64,000 nucleotides of DNA from Taudactylus pleione (taxonomy: Eukaryota; Chordata; Amphibia; Anura; Myobatrachidae), in the NCBI GenBank assembly GCA_031769625.1, contig JAUIMM010002576.1, positions 186,001 through 250,000 on the forward strand. The letters are read 5' to 3'. Positions 46,381 to 57,224 of the stretch are shown piece after piece (the stretch's first letter is position 1; each line of letters opens with the position of its first letter). Position numbers and translations under genes: made by a program. Under the pieces are notes generated by a model. That model saw only the letters and a program-made list of their open reading frames with translations. It had not been told where the DNA came from and ran no database searches.

Positions 46381-46441
46381 TACAGATAAAGAACTGCCTG
46401 GTGTGGATAGAAAATTACGTCCATGCCAGGCAAGTGGTTAA

Positions 46442-46640
46442 TTATTTTTGAAGATCTGAAACATTTAAATGTGACTAATAGACAAAAATAAGAAGAAATC
46501 AGGAGGGGGCTAAAAAATTTTCATGACCCTGTATAAGTAACCTCAGTGGTGCGGTGTCTGTTACCTAGTGGTCTGTCCTCCATCATATGTTTAGTCCTTC
46601 CCAGAACCAGCCCTGCCATTACACCACAACCATTTTAGTT
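46442..46640. other. Short flanking sequence
   Basis: Between the TTAA element and the LINE 3' end. AT-rich; no gene or repeat recognised. Confidence 0.5.
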
Positions 46641-46991
46641 ATATCAAACCTATCCACATCTAGCAAACACATAGACACTAAATACAGTCCTATAATAACT
46701 GTATTTTTTAAAACATTTAATAAAAAATTCAAAATATAAAAAGACAGAAAAATAAAATTACAATGTAGCCTGTACGAAAATATCGCTATATAATTTTTTT
46801 TATTGCGTTTACTTATGAAAAAGGTTTTTTCCAAACAGAAAAAAAACAGTACAAAAATCAAAATCCCCCCACCCCCAATAAACCTAAAAGAGAAAAAAAT
46901 AAATAAAAAACATTTGTAGTATACAGCCATTATCATATGAACCCATGAAAATAGATCATAATTAAAATAACTGCACAATAATTCTCAACCA

Positions 46992-49900
46992 TCAAAAACA
47001 GCAGAAAAATTGCAAGTAAAGATTTAGAATACCAAAACATTGTGTCGCCCCGCCGGGTGCCAACCCATCAGTGTCTGAAATCCCACTCCCTCCAGCAACA
47101 TAATGGGAAGAAGCAATCCATGGGCCCCAAATACAATCATATTTGCGAATAAAATTTGGCTTAGTATTTAAAAATCGTCCATGCCCCACAACTTCATTCA
47201 TCAGCCTACACCACTCTGCAAAAGTAGGTCCCCTAGATGCCATCCAAGTGCGGGCAATACAAACCTTTGCCAGAGTCAATGCATTCATTATGCATTGGCC
47301 CGTTAAGTGATTAACCCTGTCCAGGAGACCCAAACCAAAAATACACATTTTAGGGAATAAAAGAATTCCTCCTCCGGTTCTAGTGAGACAATTGGTGACT
47401 CGGGACCAAAACACTTGGACAGCAGAGCATTCCCAGAGGAGATGCCAGAATGAGCCATGTGCAGTAGAACATTTAGGACAACTGTCAGAGGCAACAGACT
47501 CAAATCTACTCAATAGTAAGGAGGTAAGATACACCCTGTGTAATAAAAAAACTGAATCTGTTGAAATCCCACTGCAGAGGTGGCAGACAGAGGACTATTC
47601 AACATTAAAGACCACTCTTCATCCTCTAATGGTTAAAAATCCTCCACCCATTTAGTCTAAGCAGTGCTAGGGCATCATCTGAGTTAACAGTAAGGAGGTA
47701 GGAGTAAATCTGGAAATCAATCTCTTACCACTAGTTACTTGCAACAAAGCCTTAACAGGATCAGGAGCAAATTGTGGAGGGCCAGAAGAAAACTGGAGAG
47801 ATAGGGCAAGTTGAAGCTGTAAACAGTGGAAAAACAGAATTTGTGACCCCAAATTCAATCTTAAGAGTATCAAAGGTTTTAAAAACCCTGTCACTATACA
47901 AGTGTCCAAGGGAGAAGTCCCCCCTCCTGGACCACAAAGAGCTGCCATCAAATAGGGCCAGATCTCCAAGAGTGGAAGAATACCATAAGGACAATTCAGA
48001 GTCAATAGCTTCTGCCCCCACTAAAGTACGGGCCTGTTTCCACAATGTATGAGCCTGTGTGACCAGTGGAGCCCCCCCCAAGACAACTGTTTTCAAGTAA
48101 GAGCTGCAAAAGGGAACATCTTCTAGAAACAGTAGGTAAATCCTGGCTCTCCTGACCCAAAACCCATCCCCGCAAATGGACTAACTGAGCAGCCAAATAA
48201 TAAAGGCAGAAATTTAGCAGTGCCAGGCCACCCAACCCTCTCGGCCTACATAGAGCCTTCAGTTTAATTCAAGATTGTTTATTTGGCCATACTAAAGAAG
48301 ACAGTCAAAAATACAAGGAGAAGTATAAACACGGGCCTGCTGGAAAACATAAAAATTTGAGAACTATCATTTTAACCAAATTTACCCGACCTGTAATGTT
48401 CAAGGGATGTTATTCCAAACGTACAACTTAGATTTCAAAAGGTCAACTTGTGGCCGGTCATTAAATGGGAGAAAGTCCAATATAGATGACGTAATCCAAA
48501 TTCCCAAATATTTAAACCTGGAGATCCATTCCTAGAGAGTATTCACAGCCCCAGTGTAAGAGGAAGGACCATGAACAGGAAGAATGCAAGATTTACACCA
48601 GTTAATGTGCAGCCCAGAAAACTGTCTAAAAGAATCTACCACGGAGAGGAGGGTGACCAACGACTCAGATGCATCAGTCAAAAATAGCAGCATGTCATCT
48701 GCATAGAGAGCCACCGTGTTGACCCTTTGCTGTATCCGAATACTGTGTATGCTTGGGTGACTTCTAATAAGACATGCTAAAGGTTCAATGGCCAGTGCAA
48801 AAATGCTCGTTGAAAAAGGACAGCTCTGTCTTGTACCTCTAGAGAGGCAAAAAGGAGAAACATACCCATTAATGCTGACCTGCTCTAAAGGGGAAGAATA
48901 TAGTAATTTAACCCAGACTATAAATCTAGGTCCCATCCTAAAATGGAGCAGAATCTCCCAAAGATAGTGCCACTCCACAGAATCAAAGTCCATGGTGGCA
49001 TCCAAGGACACCACCACTGACCCATCATCAATTGAGTCTGCCAGCTACAAAATCGAATACAATCTCTTAAGATTCTGTGAGGTAGACTTCCCTGGCATAA
49101 AACCTGTCTGATCAGGATGCACAACCTCACCAATCACCCTATTAAGTCTAAGTGCAAGCATTTTAGCCAATATTTTAAGATCTGTGGAAAAAGGGAGATC
49201 GGGCAATAAGAGGCAGGATCAAGAGGGTCTTTGCCAGATTTTTTGATCATAACAATAATGGCCTCTGACATAGAACAGGGAAGAGAATCTAGGTCACATA
49301 GTGCATTAAAAAGTTCAAGGAGACTAGGGAAAAAGAAAAGGGTATACTTCTTATATAGCTCAATAGGAATCCCGTCCACCCCTGGGATCCTACCCATCTG
49401 GAAATGAAGAAACGGCCACCCCAATTTCCTCTATAGTAATTAGAGAATCAAGGAATGCCCTACGACCCAGGGAAATGAATGGGAGGGATATATATCCCAA
49501 ATATTCTTATAACTTCCAAAGTATAGTGAGCCTGGGAAAAATAAAGACTAGCAAATACTCAAAAAACACATTCGCAATAGCAGGTATAGAGGAGTGCAAA
49601 TTACCTAAAGAGTCCCAAATTTAAGCTATAACTGTAACAGGCCGAAAGATAAGCCAAGAAAGCTCCAGATTTATCCGAATCTGAATAATGACTATGTTAA
49701 ACAAATAGCAGGTGCTTTCTGGACTTATCTAAAAGAAAATCAGATAATAGTTTAGCAGCCCCATAAAGGAGGATCTAGCAATACTGGAGCCAGAGGACAG
49801 ATATTGCTGTTCAAGCAGTTTACAATGATTTTCAAGTTCCCCTTCTTTTTCCTATGAAAAGTTTTGATACTTATCACCCTCCCAATTAAAGAACCGCGTA

Positions 49901-50790
49901 GGACAGACTTAAAGGCATCCCACAAAATATCAAAAGAAATGGAACCGGTATTCTCAGAGAAAAAAAATCACACCATTGGGATTCCAATTCCGAACCAGCA
50001 CCCATTAATGTGAGCCAGAAAGGATTGAACTTCTAAAAAGAGTGACCTAGTGAGGCAGCAATATAAATAGCCAACACTAAAGGGGCATGATTCGACACAC
50101 CACATGACCGGTACTCCACCTCAACAACCTGCGTCACTAGCCTCCCCGGTTATCAGAGCAAAATCAATCCTAAAAAAAATTATGAGAGGCTAAAAAGCAA
50201 GAGTACTGAGCCAGGTGAGGATGCCGAACCTGCCAATTATCCACCAAACCAAGTTCCTCCACTAAATTGGCAAAAGAATGGGGTGAAGGACCAGGCACAA
50301 CCGAACTCTCATGCCACCTATCCAAGGTAGGGTGTAACACATTATTAAAAAATCCCCTACAGAAATAACCACGGTATCAAGGGACAAAGACATAAATTCA
50401 GCAGAATTTTTCAGGACTTCACTAGTGTAAAGAAGGGGAATATAAACATCAAGGATATGGAGTAGAGAGGAGTAACTAGATGCCCGAATGAAGTCATATC
50501 TACCCAAGGGGTCAATCCTAACATCATCAAGCACAAAACCGAGGGACCTACGGACAAGTACTGATGCTCCTCTAGAATACAAGGAATGTGTGGAGTGATA
50601 AGCCCAGTCTATCCAAGGTTTATGCAAATCCAAGACTTTCCCACCCACCAAGTATGTTTCCATCAAACATATAATATCTGCCAGAGCATTTTTTCACCTG
50701 ATTCAAAACTAAAGAGCGCTTGACCTGTTCATTGAGGCCCTAGACATTCCAGGAGAGAACTTGGAACGAGGGACCCAAGCTAGTAGACAT
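46992..50790 (-). pseudogene. LINE ORF2 relic (endonuclease-reverse transcriptase)
   Basis: Begins MSTSLGPSFQVLSWNV at 50790, the APE-endonuclease start. After a stop (WNV-TAG-GLNEQ) it continues with METYLVGGKVLDLHKPWI and VVISVGDF around 50300-50660. The reverse-transcriptase core is in pieces between 48532 and 49424: PGVDGIPIELYKKY, VVSLDATMDFDSVEWHYLW, GTRQSCPFSTSIFALAIEPL (canonical GTRQGCPLSP), and catalytic YADD at about 48694-48705. The C-terminal Cys/His region is at 46992-47534 (CPKCSTAHGSFWHLLWECS). At least five frameshifts or stops separate the parts, so no functional enzyme is expected. Confidence 0.88.
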
Positions 50791-51604
50791 TATGGGGAAG
50801 CCACACAACAGTGGGAGGAGGAGACACAGACACCTGAAACAGCACAGATGGAGGCACCCAGCGAGACATGGCAGACACAGTAAAAAAAAAAGGCACAGTA
50901 GAAACTGAATATATAAAAAATGAAAGCATAACAGTTTTGAGTAAATCACGACAATGGCATAAAATAGAAACAAAAAATAAAATCCCAAACAATAACCCCA
51001 AAAATTGGCAAAAAATATAAACATAAAATAAAATCCCATACAATGACCCCAAGAAGAGCCCCACCCTGTATACCCATCCCAACCTTTTATACCTAAATCC
51101 TGAACCTACCAACTACAAACCCCAGAACCTAATATCTACAAAAACTAACAAACCCTAGTTCATTTTAGGGGTAAGAGAGGGGGAGCAAGTCTTACCTTGG
51201 CTGAAAAATAAACTATTGTCCAGGCCGAAGGCAAAATTACCAACCCCAGCACCCAGAAGAACAGACCCGAAAGGTCGCAATATAACAAATACCTCAATAT
51301 AATAGCAATGTACAGAGTGCAGTAGAATGAATAAACATAAGGCTAGTCATATCCAAGAACATAGTATTGCAATAGAGTCCAATGAAAAAAAATAACACAC
51401 AAAAAACAAGCACAACTGATGAGACAGCAAGTCCAGGTCAGTCCAGAGGAGCATCACCGCCACATCCCCTGAGCTTCAGCCATGATGTAGACTCATGGGG
51501 GAAATCAAAGAAATGGGATTGACCATCAGCCACCACACGCAGACATGCAGGAAACAACATGGCATAGGAATGACCCAGATCATGGAGGCGACGTTTAACC
51601 TGAA

Positions 51605-52339
51605 CTAATTAAGATTAGATTTTTCGACATCAACAGGAAAGGCCGGGAACACAGCCACCCGATTTCCATTGTATTCCAAAGGACCATGTAATTGTGCCAG
51701 ATGAAGGATTGCATCTCTGTCTTTGAAATGCAGAATCTTGGCAATAAAAGTGTATGGAGCACCAGGAGGAAGAGCCCTGGCAGCAATACGGTGCCCCCTT
51801 ACCACTGCAAATTCAGCAGTGAAATCCTCCCTGCCAAAGGTGTCCACCAGTCATTTTTCTAGAAACATCTCTGGAAGGGAACCCTCTGCCTTCTCGGGCA
51901 AACCAACAAATCGAACAATGTTTCTGTGAAGTAGGCCATCCATATCAGAGATTTTAGTGCGACAGGCCACCATCTGGGACTCCAGTGCCAGAAGCCGTAC
52001 CGCAACCGGAGCAGTGACATCTTCCAAAGTAGATATGCGAATCTCGGCCTCACCAACACGCTCTTGCATTGTCTGCATATCATGACGGATGTGTGAAAGT
52101 TCCACATGGACCTTAGAAATCTTGCCAGACAGCGTTTTTCCTGAAGAGGTGATTGCCGGCATTAAGTTTTGCATAGTGATCTCAGGCTCCAAAGGAGGGT
52201 CAGGAGCAGGCAGAGAGGAGGGTTGAGAGGAGCGAGATGAAGTATCAGAAGTGCTGGATCCTAAAACACCCCCAGCCCCTGAACGGGAAAATCGTTCCAG
52301 CCACACAGTGGCCGACTGCTGGGAATTCTTCCCCATCAA
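51605..52339 (-). pseudogene. LINE ORF1 relic (RNA-binding, coiled-coil protein), one internal stop
   Basis: Starts MMGKNSQQSATVWLERFS. A Ser/Pro-rich N-terminus is followed by a coiled coil (about residues 60-130: ISKVHVELSHIRHDMQTMQE and EAEIRISTLEDV), an RRM-like segment (HRNIVRFVGLPEKAEGSLPE) and the basic C-terminal domain (AKILHFKDRDAILHLAQL, VAVFPAFPVDVEK). A single TGA at 51851-51853 interrupts an otherwise continuous frame (EK-stop-LVDTF, where Trp is expected). This is the best-preserved part of the element. Confidence 0.85.
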
Positions 52340-52345
52340 ATGTCA

Positions 52346-52830
52346 CAAACTATAACAGATCAAAGGAAAGATGCAAAAATATATATGTGTAGGGCAGGAA
52401 CAGTAGGGATCAGGAGTATCAAAACCCCCACTTCACCAGCTCAGAATCCAGCAGGATACAAAAGGAATTTTGAAAAACAGCTTTCCAAGCCTCTTCTTTC
52501 CTCAGATAACAGAGAGAATTGTCTCATACAGACACGCTTCTACATACTGCAACTCCATCCGGAGTCCCTACATAAAGGACAGTCCTTATTCCTCACTGTT
52601 GCTGTGACCTCATGGTGTGACAGCCTCTTTCTTTGTTATATCTCTGAGTAACTACAAGTGATTCTGAGGTGGCTATATCTTACATGCATGACTTACAGCT
52701 CAGTGACTGTGTCTATGCTGGGCATCCACACGTAGGTTGTGTCTTGAGGGCTCAGAATCAGGCCTAAAAAGTCCATTTATAGCCTCATATACCATGGGGA
52801 ACCTGGTCTCGCTGTATAAATGTGAATTGG
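52346..52830. other. LINE 5' flank / intergenic
   Basis: Possibly includes the LINE 5' UTR up to about 52450. The rest shows no gene or repeat that I recognise. It lies downstream of locus B. Confidence 0.4.
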
Positions 52831-52837
52831 GGGGAGG

Positions 52838-52843
52838 TTTATT
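52838..52843 (-). terminator. Candidate polyadenylation signal of locus B
   Basis: AATAAA on the minus strand (GCAATAAACC), about 210 bp beyond the stop codon of the finger exon. It is the first canonical signal downstream. Confidence 0.6.
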
Positions 52844-53055
52844 GCAGGAACATGTCTGTCAGGTTTCAGAAGATAATTAACAAATACACAAGAATAAAAT
52901 TTGAGCAATAACTGAAATGAGGCCATAACAGAAAATAAATGTGAATAGGTCAATAAAGAGTCTGTATTAGGAGAAATACTATGTTTACTAATATTTAGTC
53001 TTTGGATAAATATTCTCACTTACAAACACACAGAGTAACACCTTAGTAACTCTAC

Positions 53056-54734
53056 TTACTCAGAGCATGGAAATGGTTTCTCACCTGTGTGACTTCTCTG
53101 ATGTTTAACAAGATGTGATTTCTGTGCAAAACATTTCCCACACTCAGGACATGGAAATGGCTTCTCACCTGTGTGACTTCTCTGATGTATAACAAGATAT
53201 GATTTCTGTGTAAAACATTTCCCACACTCAGGACATAGAAATGGCTTCTCACCTGTGTGACTTCTCTGATGTCTAACAAGATGTGATTTCTTTGCAAAAC
53301 ATTTCCCACACTCAGGACATGGAAATGGCTTCTCACCTGTGTGACTTCTCTGATGTCTAACAAGATATGATTTCTGTGCAAAACATTTCCCACACTCAGG
53401 ACATGGAAATGGTTTCTCACCTGTGTGACTTCTCTGATGTCTAACAAAATTTGATTTCTGTGCAAAACATTTCCCACACTCAGGACATGGAAATCGTTTC
53501 TCACCTGTGTGAATTCTCTGATGTACAACAAGGTCGGATTTATATGCAAAACATTTCCCACACTCAGAACATGGAAATGGTTTCTCACCTGTGTGACTTC
53601 TCTGATGTATAACAAGATGTGATTTAAGTGTTAAACATTTCCCACACTCAAGGCATGGAAATGGTTTCTCACCTGTGTGAATTCTCTGATGTACAACAAG
53701 GTCGGATTTATATGCAAAACATTTCCCACACTCAGAACATGGAAATGGTTTCTCACCCGTGTGACTTCTCTGATGTATAACAAGATGTGATTTGTGTGTT
53801 AAACATTTCCCACACTCAGGACATGGAAATGGCTTCTCACCTGTGTGACTTCTCTGATGTCTAACAAGTTCGGATTTATATGCAAAACATTTCCCACACT
53901 CAGAGCATGGAAATGGTTTCTCACCTGTGTGAATTCTCTGATGTATAACAAGTTCGGATTTATATGCAAAACATTTCCCACACTCAGAACATGGAAATGG
54001 TTTCTCACCCGTGTGACTTCTCTGATGTATAACAAGATTTGATTTCTGTGCAAAACATTTCCCACACTCAGGACATGGAAATGGTTTCTCACCTGTGTGA
54101 CTTCTCTGATGTTTAACAAGATCTGATTTCTGTGCAACACATTTCCCACACTCAGGACATGGAAATGGTTTCTCACCTGTGTGAATTCTCTGATGTCTAA
54201 CAAGTTCGGATTTATATGCAAAACATTTCCCACACTCAGAACATGGAAATGGCTTCTCACCCGTGTGACATCTCTGATGTACAACAAGATCTGATTTCTG
54301 TGCAAAACATTTCCCACACTCAGGACATGGAAATGGTTTCTCACCTGTGTGACATCTCTCATGTATAATAAGAGCTGATTTCTGTCTAAAACATTTCCCA
54401 CACTCAGGACATGGAAATGGCCCATCACCTGCATTAACTGGCTGATGGGTAATAAGGTTTGTGTTCTGTGTAAAACATTTGGCATCTATAGAAGGAAATA
54501 TTTTATCTACTGTACAAGATGTAACAGTTGCACCAATATCTGAGTTATCAGGAGAACATTCCCCGTGATCAGAGGTAGCAGGTGATATATCTGCACTGTG
54601 AGGTACTGGATGTATAATTGGGGTAACTGGGTTTCCTCCTGTAGAATCTCGGGTGATGTCATCATCATCAATTTCAAAATTTTGAGTAAAACTGAGATGA
54701 TCCTCTGAGACATTCCGACTGTTACACCCATCTG
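53056..54734 (-). CDS. Locus B exon 5: C2H2 zinc-finger exon, 16 fingers
   Basis: Acceptor TTATTCCCAG|CAGATGG at 54734. A non-finger stretch of about 85 residues ([19 protein letters not shown], acidic DDDD) ends in a degenerate finger without its cysteine pair ([14 protein letters not shown]). Sixteen finger modules follow with an exact 84-bp period, each FPCxECGKCFxxKSxLxxHQRxHTGEKP. Helix positions -1/2/3/6, fingers 1-16: QSAI, QSDV, YSER, QSDK, QSNI, YSEI, YSER, HSHI, YSDV, LSHI, YSDV, QSNR, QSYR, KSHR, QSYI, QSHK. Position +2 is Ser in all. All zinc ligands are present. Finger 12 has Phe for the core Leu, and Phe is replaced by Val or Leu in fingers 4, 8 and 10. The protein ends PFPCSE-stop, where a seventeenth finger would begin; the stop overlaps GA|GTAAGT, a good donor match. 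Likely a sequence-specific nuclear repressor. Confidence 0.92.
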
Positions 54735-55095
54735 CTGGGAATAAAAAACATATACAGAAACATGAATGTCTGCTTACAAGTTTCATTATACATATAAAGA
54801 TTTTGGTGAAATGTCCCCAATTTGTAATAAAATGGGCAGATGTAAAGTAACATATACATCATTAACTAGCACCAAAATATACTGATATCGATATATACTC
54901 ATGTGCCAGAAAACTGAGACAGCCTCTTCCATTCCTAGTACATCCCACCCCATCCTGCATGACATGGTATCTTCCTCAGAGAAAATACAACATCTAGGTA
55001 GACATCTTAACATCCATTGTATAATTTACAGTAAAGATGGCAGCAAATAACGATATAAGTGACTTTAGTGAGTATTAATAGTAAGTCCTTTCACA
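54735..55095. other. Intron 4 of locus B, unique part
   Basis: Contains the polypyrimidine/acceptor of exon 5. Nothing else recognised. Confidence 0.6.
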
Positions 55096-55099
55096 TAAG

Positions 55100-55725
55100 G
55101 ACATGATGTAAGGGGAGATGATGGCTCCTGATGTATGAGATACACCAGTATGGGGAGGAAACTGGTCAGATCTCTGGGCTGGTAACACACATTGAGTGAA
55201 ATGATGTGAGGAGGAGAGCAGGAGTATAATAGGGGCTGATGGCTCCTAATGTATGAGATACACCAGAGAGTGTGGGGAGGAGACTGGTCAGGTCTCTGGG
55301 CTGGTAACACACATTGACATGATGTGAGGAGGAGAGCAGGAGTATAAGAGGGGCTGATGGCTCCTGATGTATGAGATACACCAGAGAGTGTGGGGAGGAG
55401 ACTGGCCAGATCTCTGGGCTGGTAACATACAGTGACATGATGTGAGGGGGAGAGCAGGAGTATAATAGGAGCTGATGGCTCCTGATGTATGAGATACACC
55501 AGAGAGTGTGGGGAGGAGACTGGTCAGATCTCTGGGCTGGTAACACACATTGACATGATGTGAGGAGAGCAGGAGTATAATAGGGGCTGATGGCTCCTGA
55601 TGTATGAGATACACCAGAGAGTGTGGGGAGGAGACTGGTCAGATCTCTGGGCTGGTAACACAGTGACATAATATGAGGGAGAAAATTGGAGTATAATAGG
55701 GGCTGATGGCTGCTGACTCACCCAC
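55100..55725 (-). repeat. 118-bp satellite, five to six units, intron 4 of locus B
   Basis: Same family and orientation as the array at 1-6570 and the same place relative to exons, but only a handful of more divergent units. Like the large array, it ends in GATGGCT(G/C)CTGACTC just before the linker exon. This fixes the 118-bp unit as an ancestral intronic feature of this gene family. Confidence 0.93.
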
Positions 55726-55848
55726 TGGGCAGATACATTTCCCTCATTAGTTTGTACTGACAGAGGAGAGTGTAGGATGAAAGATTGCTGTAGTGACTAA
55801 GCAAGGAGAATATGTGACTCTTTTCTGTAAAAAGTATTTATTACTCAC

Positions 55849-56211
55849 CTTTGCTTACATCTATAGGGATTTCCTCCTCTTTACACTGCTGATCACCTCT
55901 CACATACGTCTCTTCTTTTCCCTCTATATTTTCTGTATTTATAAAAGTCATATACATCTCTTCTTCTCCCTCTGTGTCTTCTGTCTTCATATGAGTCACA
56001 TACGTCTCTTCTTCTCCCTCTATATCTTCTGCCTTTATATCAGTCACATACGTCTCTTCTTCTCCCTCTATATCTTCTGCCTTTATATCAGTCACATACG
56101 TCTCTTCTTCTCCCTCTATATCTTCTGCCTTCATATCAGTCTCCTCTGTACAGTCCGGTGAATAAAGAGGATGGGGACATCTCTCTGGGGTATTTCTGTT
56201 ACTGGGTCCAT
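55849..56211 (-). CDS. Locus B exon 4: linker and acidic 16-residue repeats
   Basis: 121 codons, acceptor CTCCTACAG|ATGG at 56211 and donor GCAAAG|GTGAGTAA at 55849, phase 1 on both sides. It begins GPSNRNTPERCPHPLYSPD, then five copies of a 16-residue repeat with consensus TDIKAEDIEGEEETYV, then GDQQCKEEEIPIDVSK. The first four repeats contain MKAE, IKAE, IKAE and MKTE, all matching the SUMO-acceptor consensus (hydrophobic-K-x-E); the fifth has INTE. The middle copies are almost identical at DNA level (48-bp period). In locus A the equivalent coding is split over two exons with one repeat, so here an intron was lost or the exons fused and expanded. Confidence 0.85.
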
Positions 56212-56328
56212 CTGTAGGAGACACACAGTGACTGAGTACATTGTATATATGTGATTATCAGGTGATGTGTATATAGGGGGCCCCCATACCTGCTCTTCCC
56301 TGTACAATAAATGACAGTCTCCTCTTAC

Positions 56329-56452
56329 CCAGTGATGTGAGAGGTTGGTGATTCTCCATCATCACATCCTTGTACTGACCCTTGTGCTCCTCTATATACT
56401 CCACCTCCTGCATGGAGACATAAACAGTGACATCCTGACATCTTATAGGAAC
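56329..56452 (-). CDS. Locus B exon 3: KRAB-A box
   Basis: 124-bp exon, acceptor GTGTCAG|GTTCC and donor CACTGG|GTAAGAG. Reads [19 protein letters not shown] then [19 protein letters not shown], the amphibian form of the KRAB-A box, whose family role is recruitment of a co-repressor. No stops, unlike its partner at 7162-7285. The Trp of the usual EEWEY motif is Val, and the usual Phe before SM is Val, so repression activity may be reduced. It enters in phase 0 and exits in phase 1. Confidence 0.85.
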
Positions 56453-56461
56453 CTGACACAC

Positions 56462-56847
56462 ACAATGATACAGTCATCTCCCAGACATCCCCTGGTGTTA
56501 CTGTATAATGTCCCATTCCCAGCAGTCACCACCCAGACACATCCCCTGGTGTTACTGTATAATGTCCCATTCCCAGCAGTCACCTCTCCAGTCATCACCC
56601 AGACACATCCCCCGGTGTTACTGTATAATGTCCCATTCCCAGCAGTCACCTCTCCAGTCATCACCCAGACACATCCCCCGGTGTTACTGTATAATGTCCC
56701 ATTCCCAGCAGTCACCTCTCCAGTCATCACCCAGACACATCCCCCGGTGTTACTGTATAATGTCCCATTCCCAGCAGTCACCTATTCAGTCATCACCCAG
56801 ACACATCCCCTGGTGTTACTGTATAATGTCACATTCCCAGCAGTCAT
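56462..56847 (-). repeat. 66-bp minisatellite, about six units, intron 2 of locus B
   Basis: Same unit as 7300-8089. Units carry ATGACTGGAGAG|GTGACTGC on the minus strand, except the one next to the exon relic, which reads ACTGAATAG|GTGACT and so has an in-frame TAG, and one short unit near 56526. The array fills the intron between the exon-2 relic and the KRAB exon. Confidence 0.93.
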
Positions 56848-56983
56848 CTCTCCAGTCAGCAGCTGAATTATCTTGTTGATGAGTTCCAGGATCTTCTGAT
56901 CATTATGTCTCTCATGTATCAGTGAGTGATGTGGAGGCACGGTGATGGGGCTCTGGGTCCTGCTCAGTTCTCCTGAGACATTG
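56848..56983 (-). pseudogene. Locus B exon 2 relic (truncated, donor lost)
   Basis: Matches the 3' two thirds of the locus A leader exon: LSRTQSPITVPPPHHSLIH-type sequence and the LINKIIQLLTGE end. The 5' part (DYTVVKKTSGEC onward) and its acceptor are gone, replaced at about 56984 by 73-bp-array sequence. The donor is GGAGAG|ATGACT where locus A has GTGACT, so GT is lost. Both splice sites are therefore missing. The breakpoint suggests recombination between array and exon. Confidence 0.8.
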
Positions 56984-57224
56984 GGACCCAGATTCCCTCA
57001 CTTTCCCAGTCATGTCCCTGTATATTAATTATATATAGATATAAGCGATGTCACTGTGACACCCCCAGATCCTCTCACCTCCCCAGTCATGTCCCTGTAT
57101 TATTACTATAGATATAAATGATGTCACTGTGACAGTCCCAGATCCCCTCACCTCCCCAGTCATGTCCCTGTATTATTACTATAGATATAAGTGATGTCAC
57201 TGTGACACCTGCAGACCATTTCAC
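56984..57224 (-). repeat. 73-bp minisatellite, about three units, intron 1 of locus B
   Basis: Same family as the 17-kb array of locus A, here only three units and all of intron 1 that remains. It begins at the donor of exon 1 and runs into the truncated exon 2. Units retain the GACATGACTGGGGAG|GTGAGG motif except at the left junction (GGGAAAGTGAGG). Confidence 0.92.

Larger units (their letters stand above)
41606..46437. mobile_element. TTAA-flanked DNA element, split by a later insertion
   Basis: The left end is TTAA (41602-41605) then CCACTTAACTG. The right end is GGCAAGTGG then TTAA (46438-46441). The termini CCACTT/AAGTGG are inverted and the TTAA flanks fit the piggyBac/Kolobok type of target. 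Only about 460 bp at the left (41606-42083) and about 45 bp at the right (46396-46437) belong to it. The middle was inserted later, as shown by the 15-bp duplication TACAGATAAAGAACT at 42069-42083 and 46381-46395. The left part includes a GC-richer stretch (41840-42040). No transposase remains. Confidence 0.75.
46690..52345 (-). mobile_element. Nearly full-length but decayed L1/Tx1-like LINE
   Basis: Minus-strand order: short 5' region, ORF1 (51605-52339), a T-rich inter-ORF stretch, ORF2 endonuclease, reverse transcriptase and C-terminal domain (50790-46992), then an AT-rich 3' UTR to about 46690. Both frames are interrupted by stops and frameshifts. Ends are approximate because no target duplication could be identified. 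It is unlike the 3' fragment at 39462-40438 in its 3' sequence, so the two belong to different families. Confidence 0.88.

Noticed and set aside
46619..46978. 119-codon minus-strand frame rich in Phe, Ile and Leu
   Set aside because: Falls in the AT-rich 3' UTR of the LINE; the hydrophobic translation reflects T-rich sequence and is unlikely to be a membrane protein.
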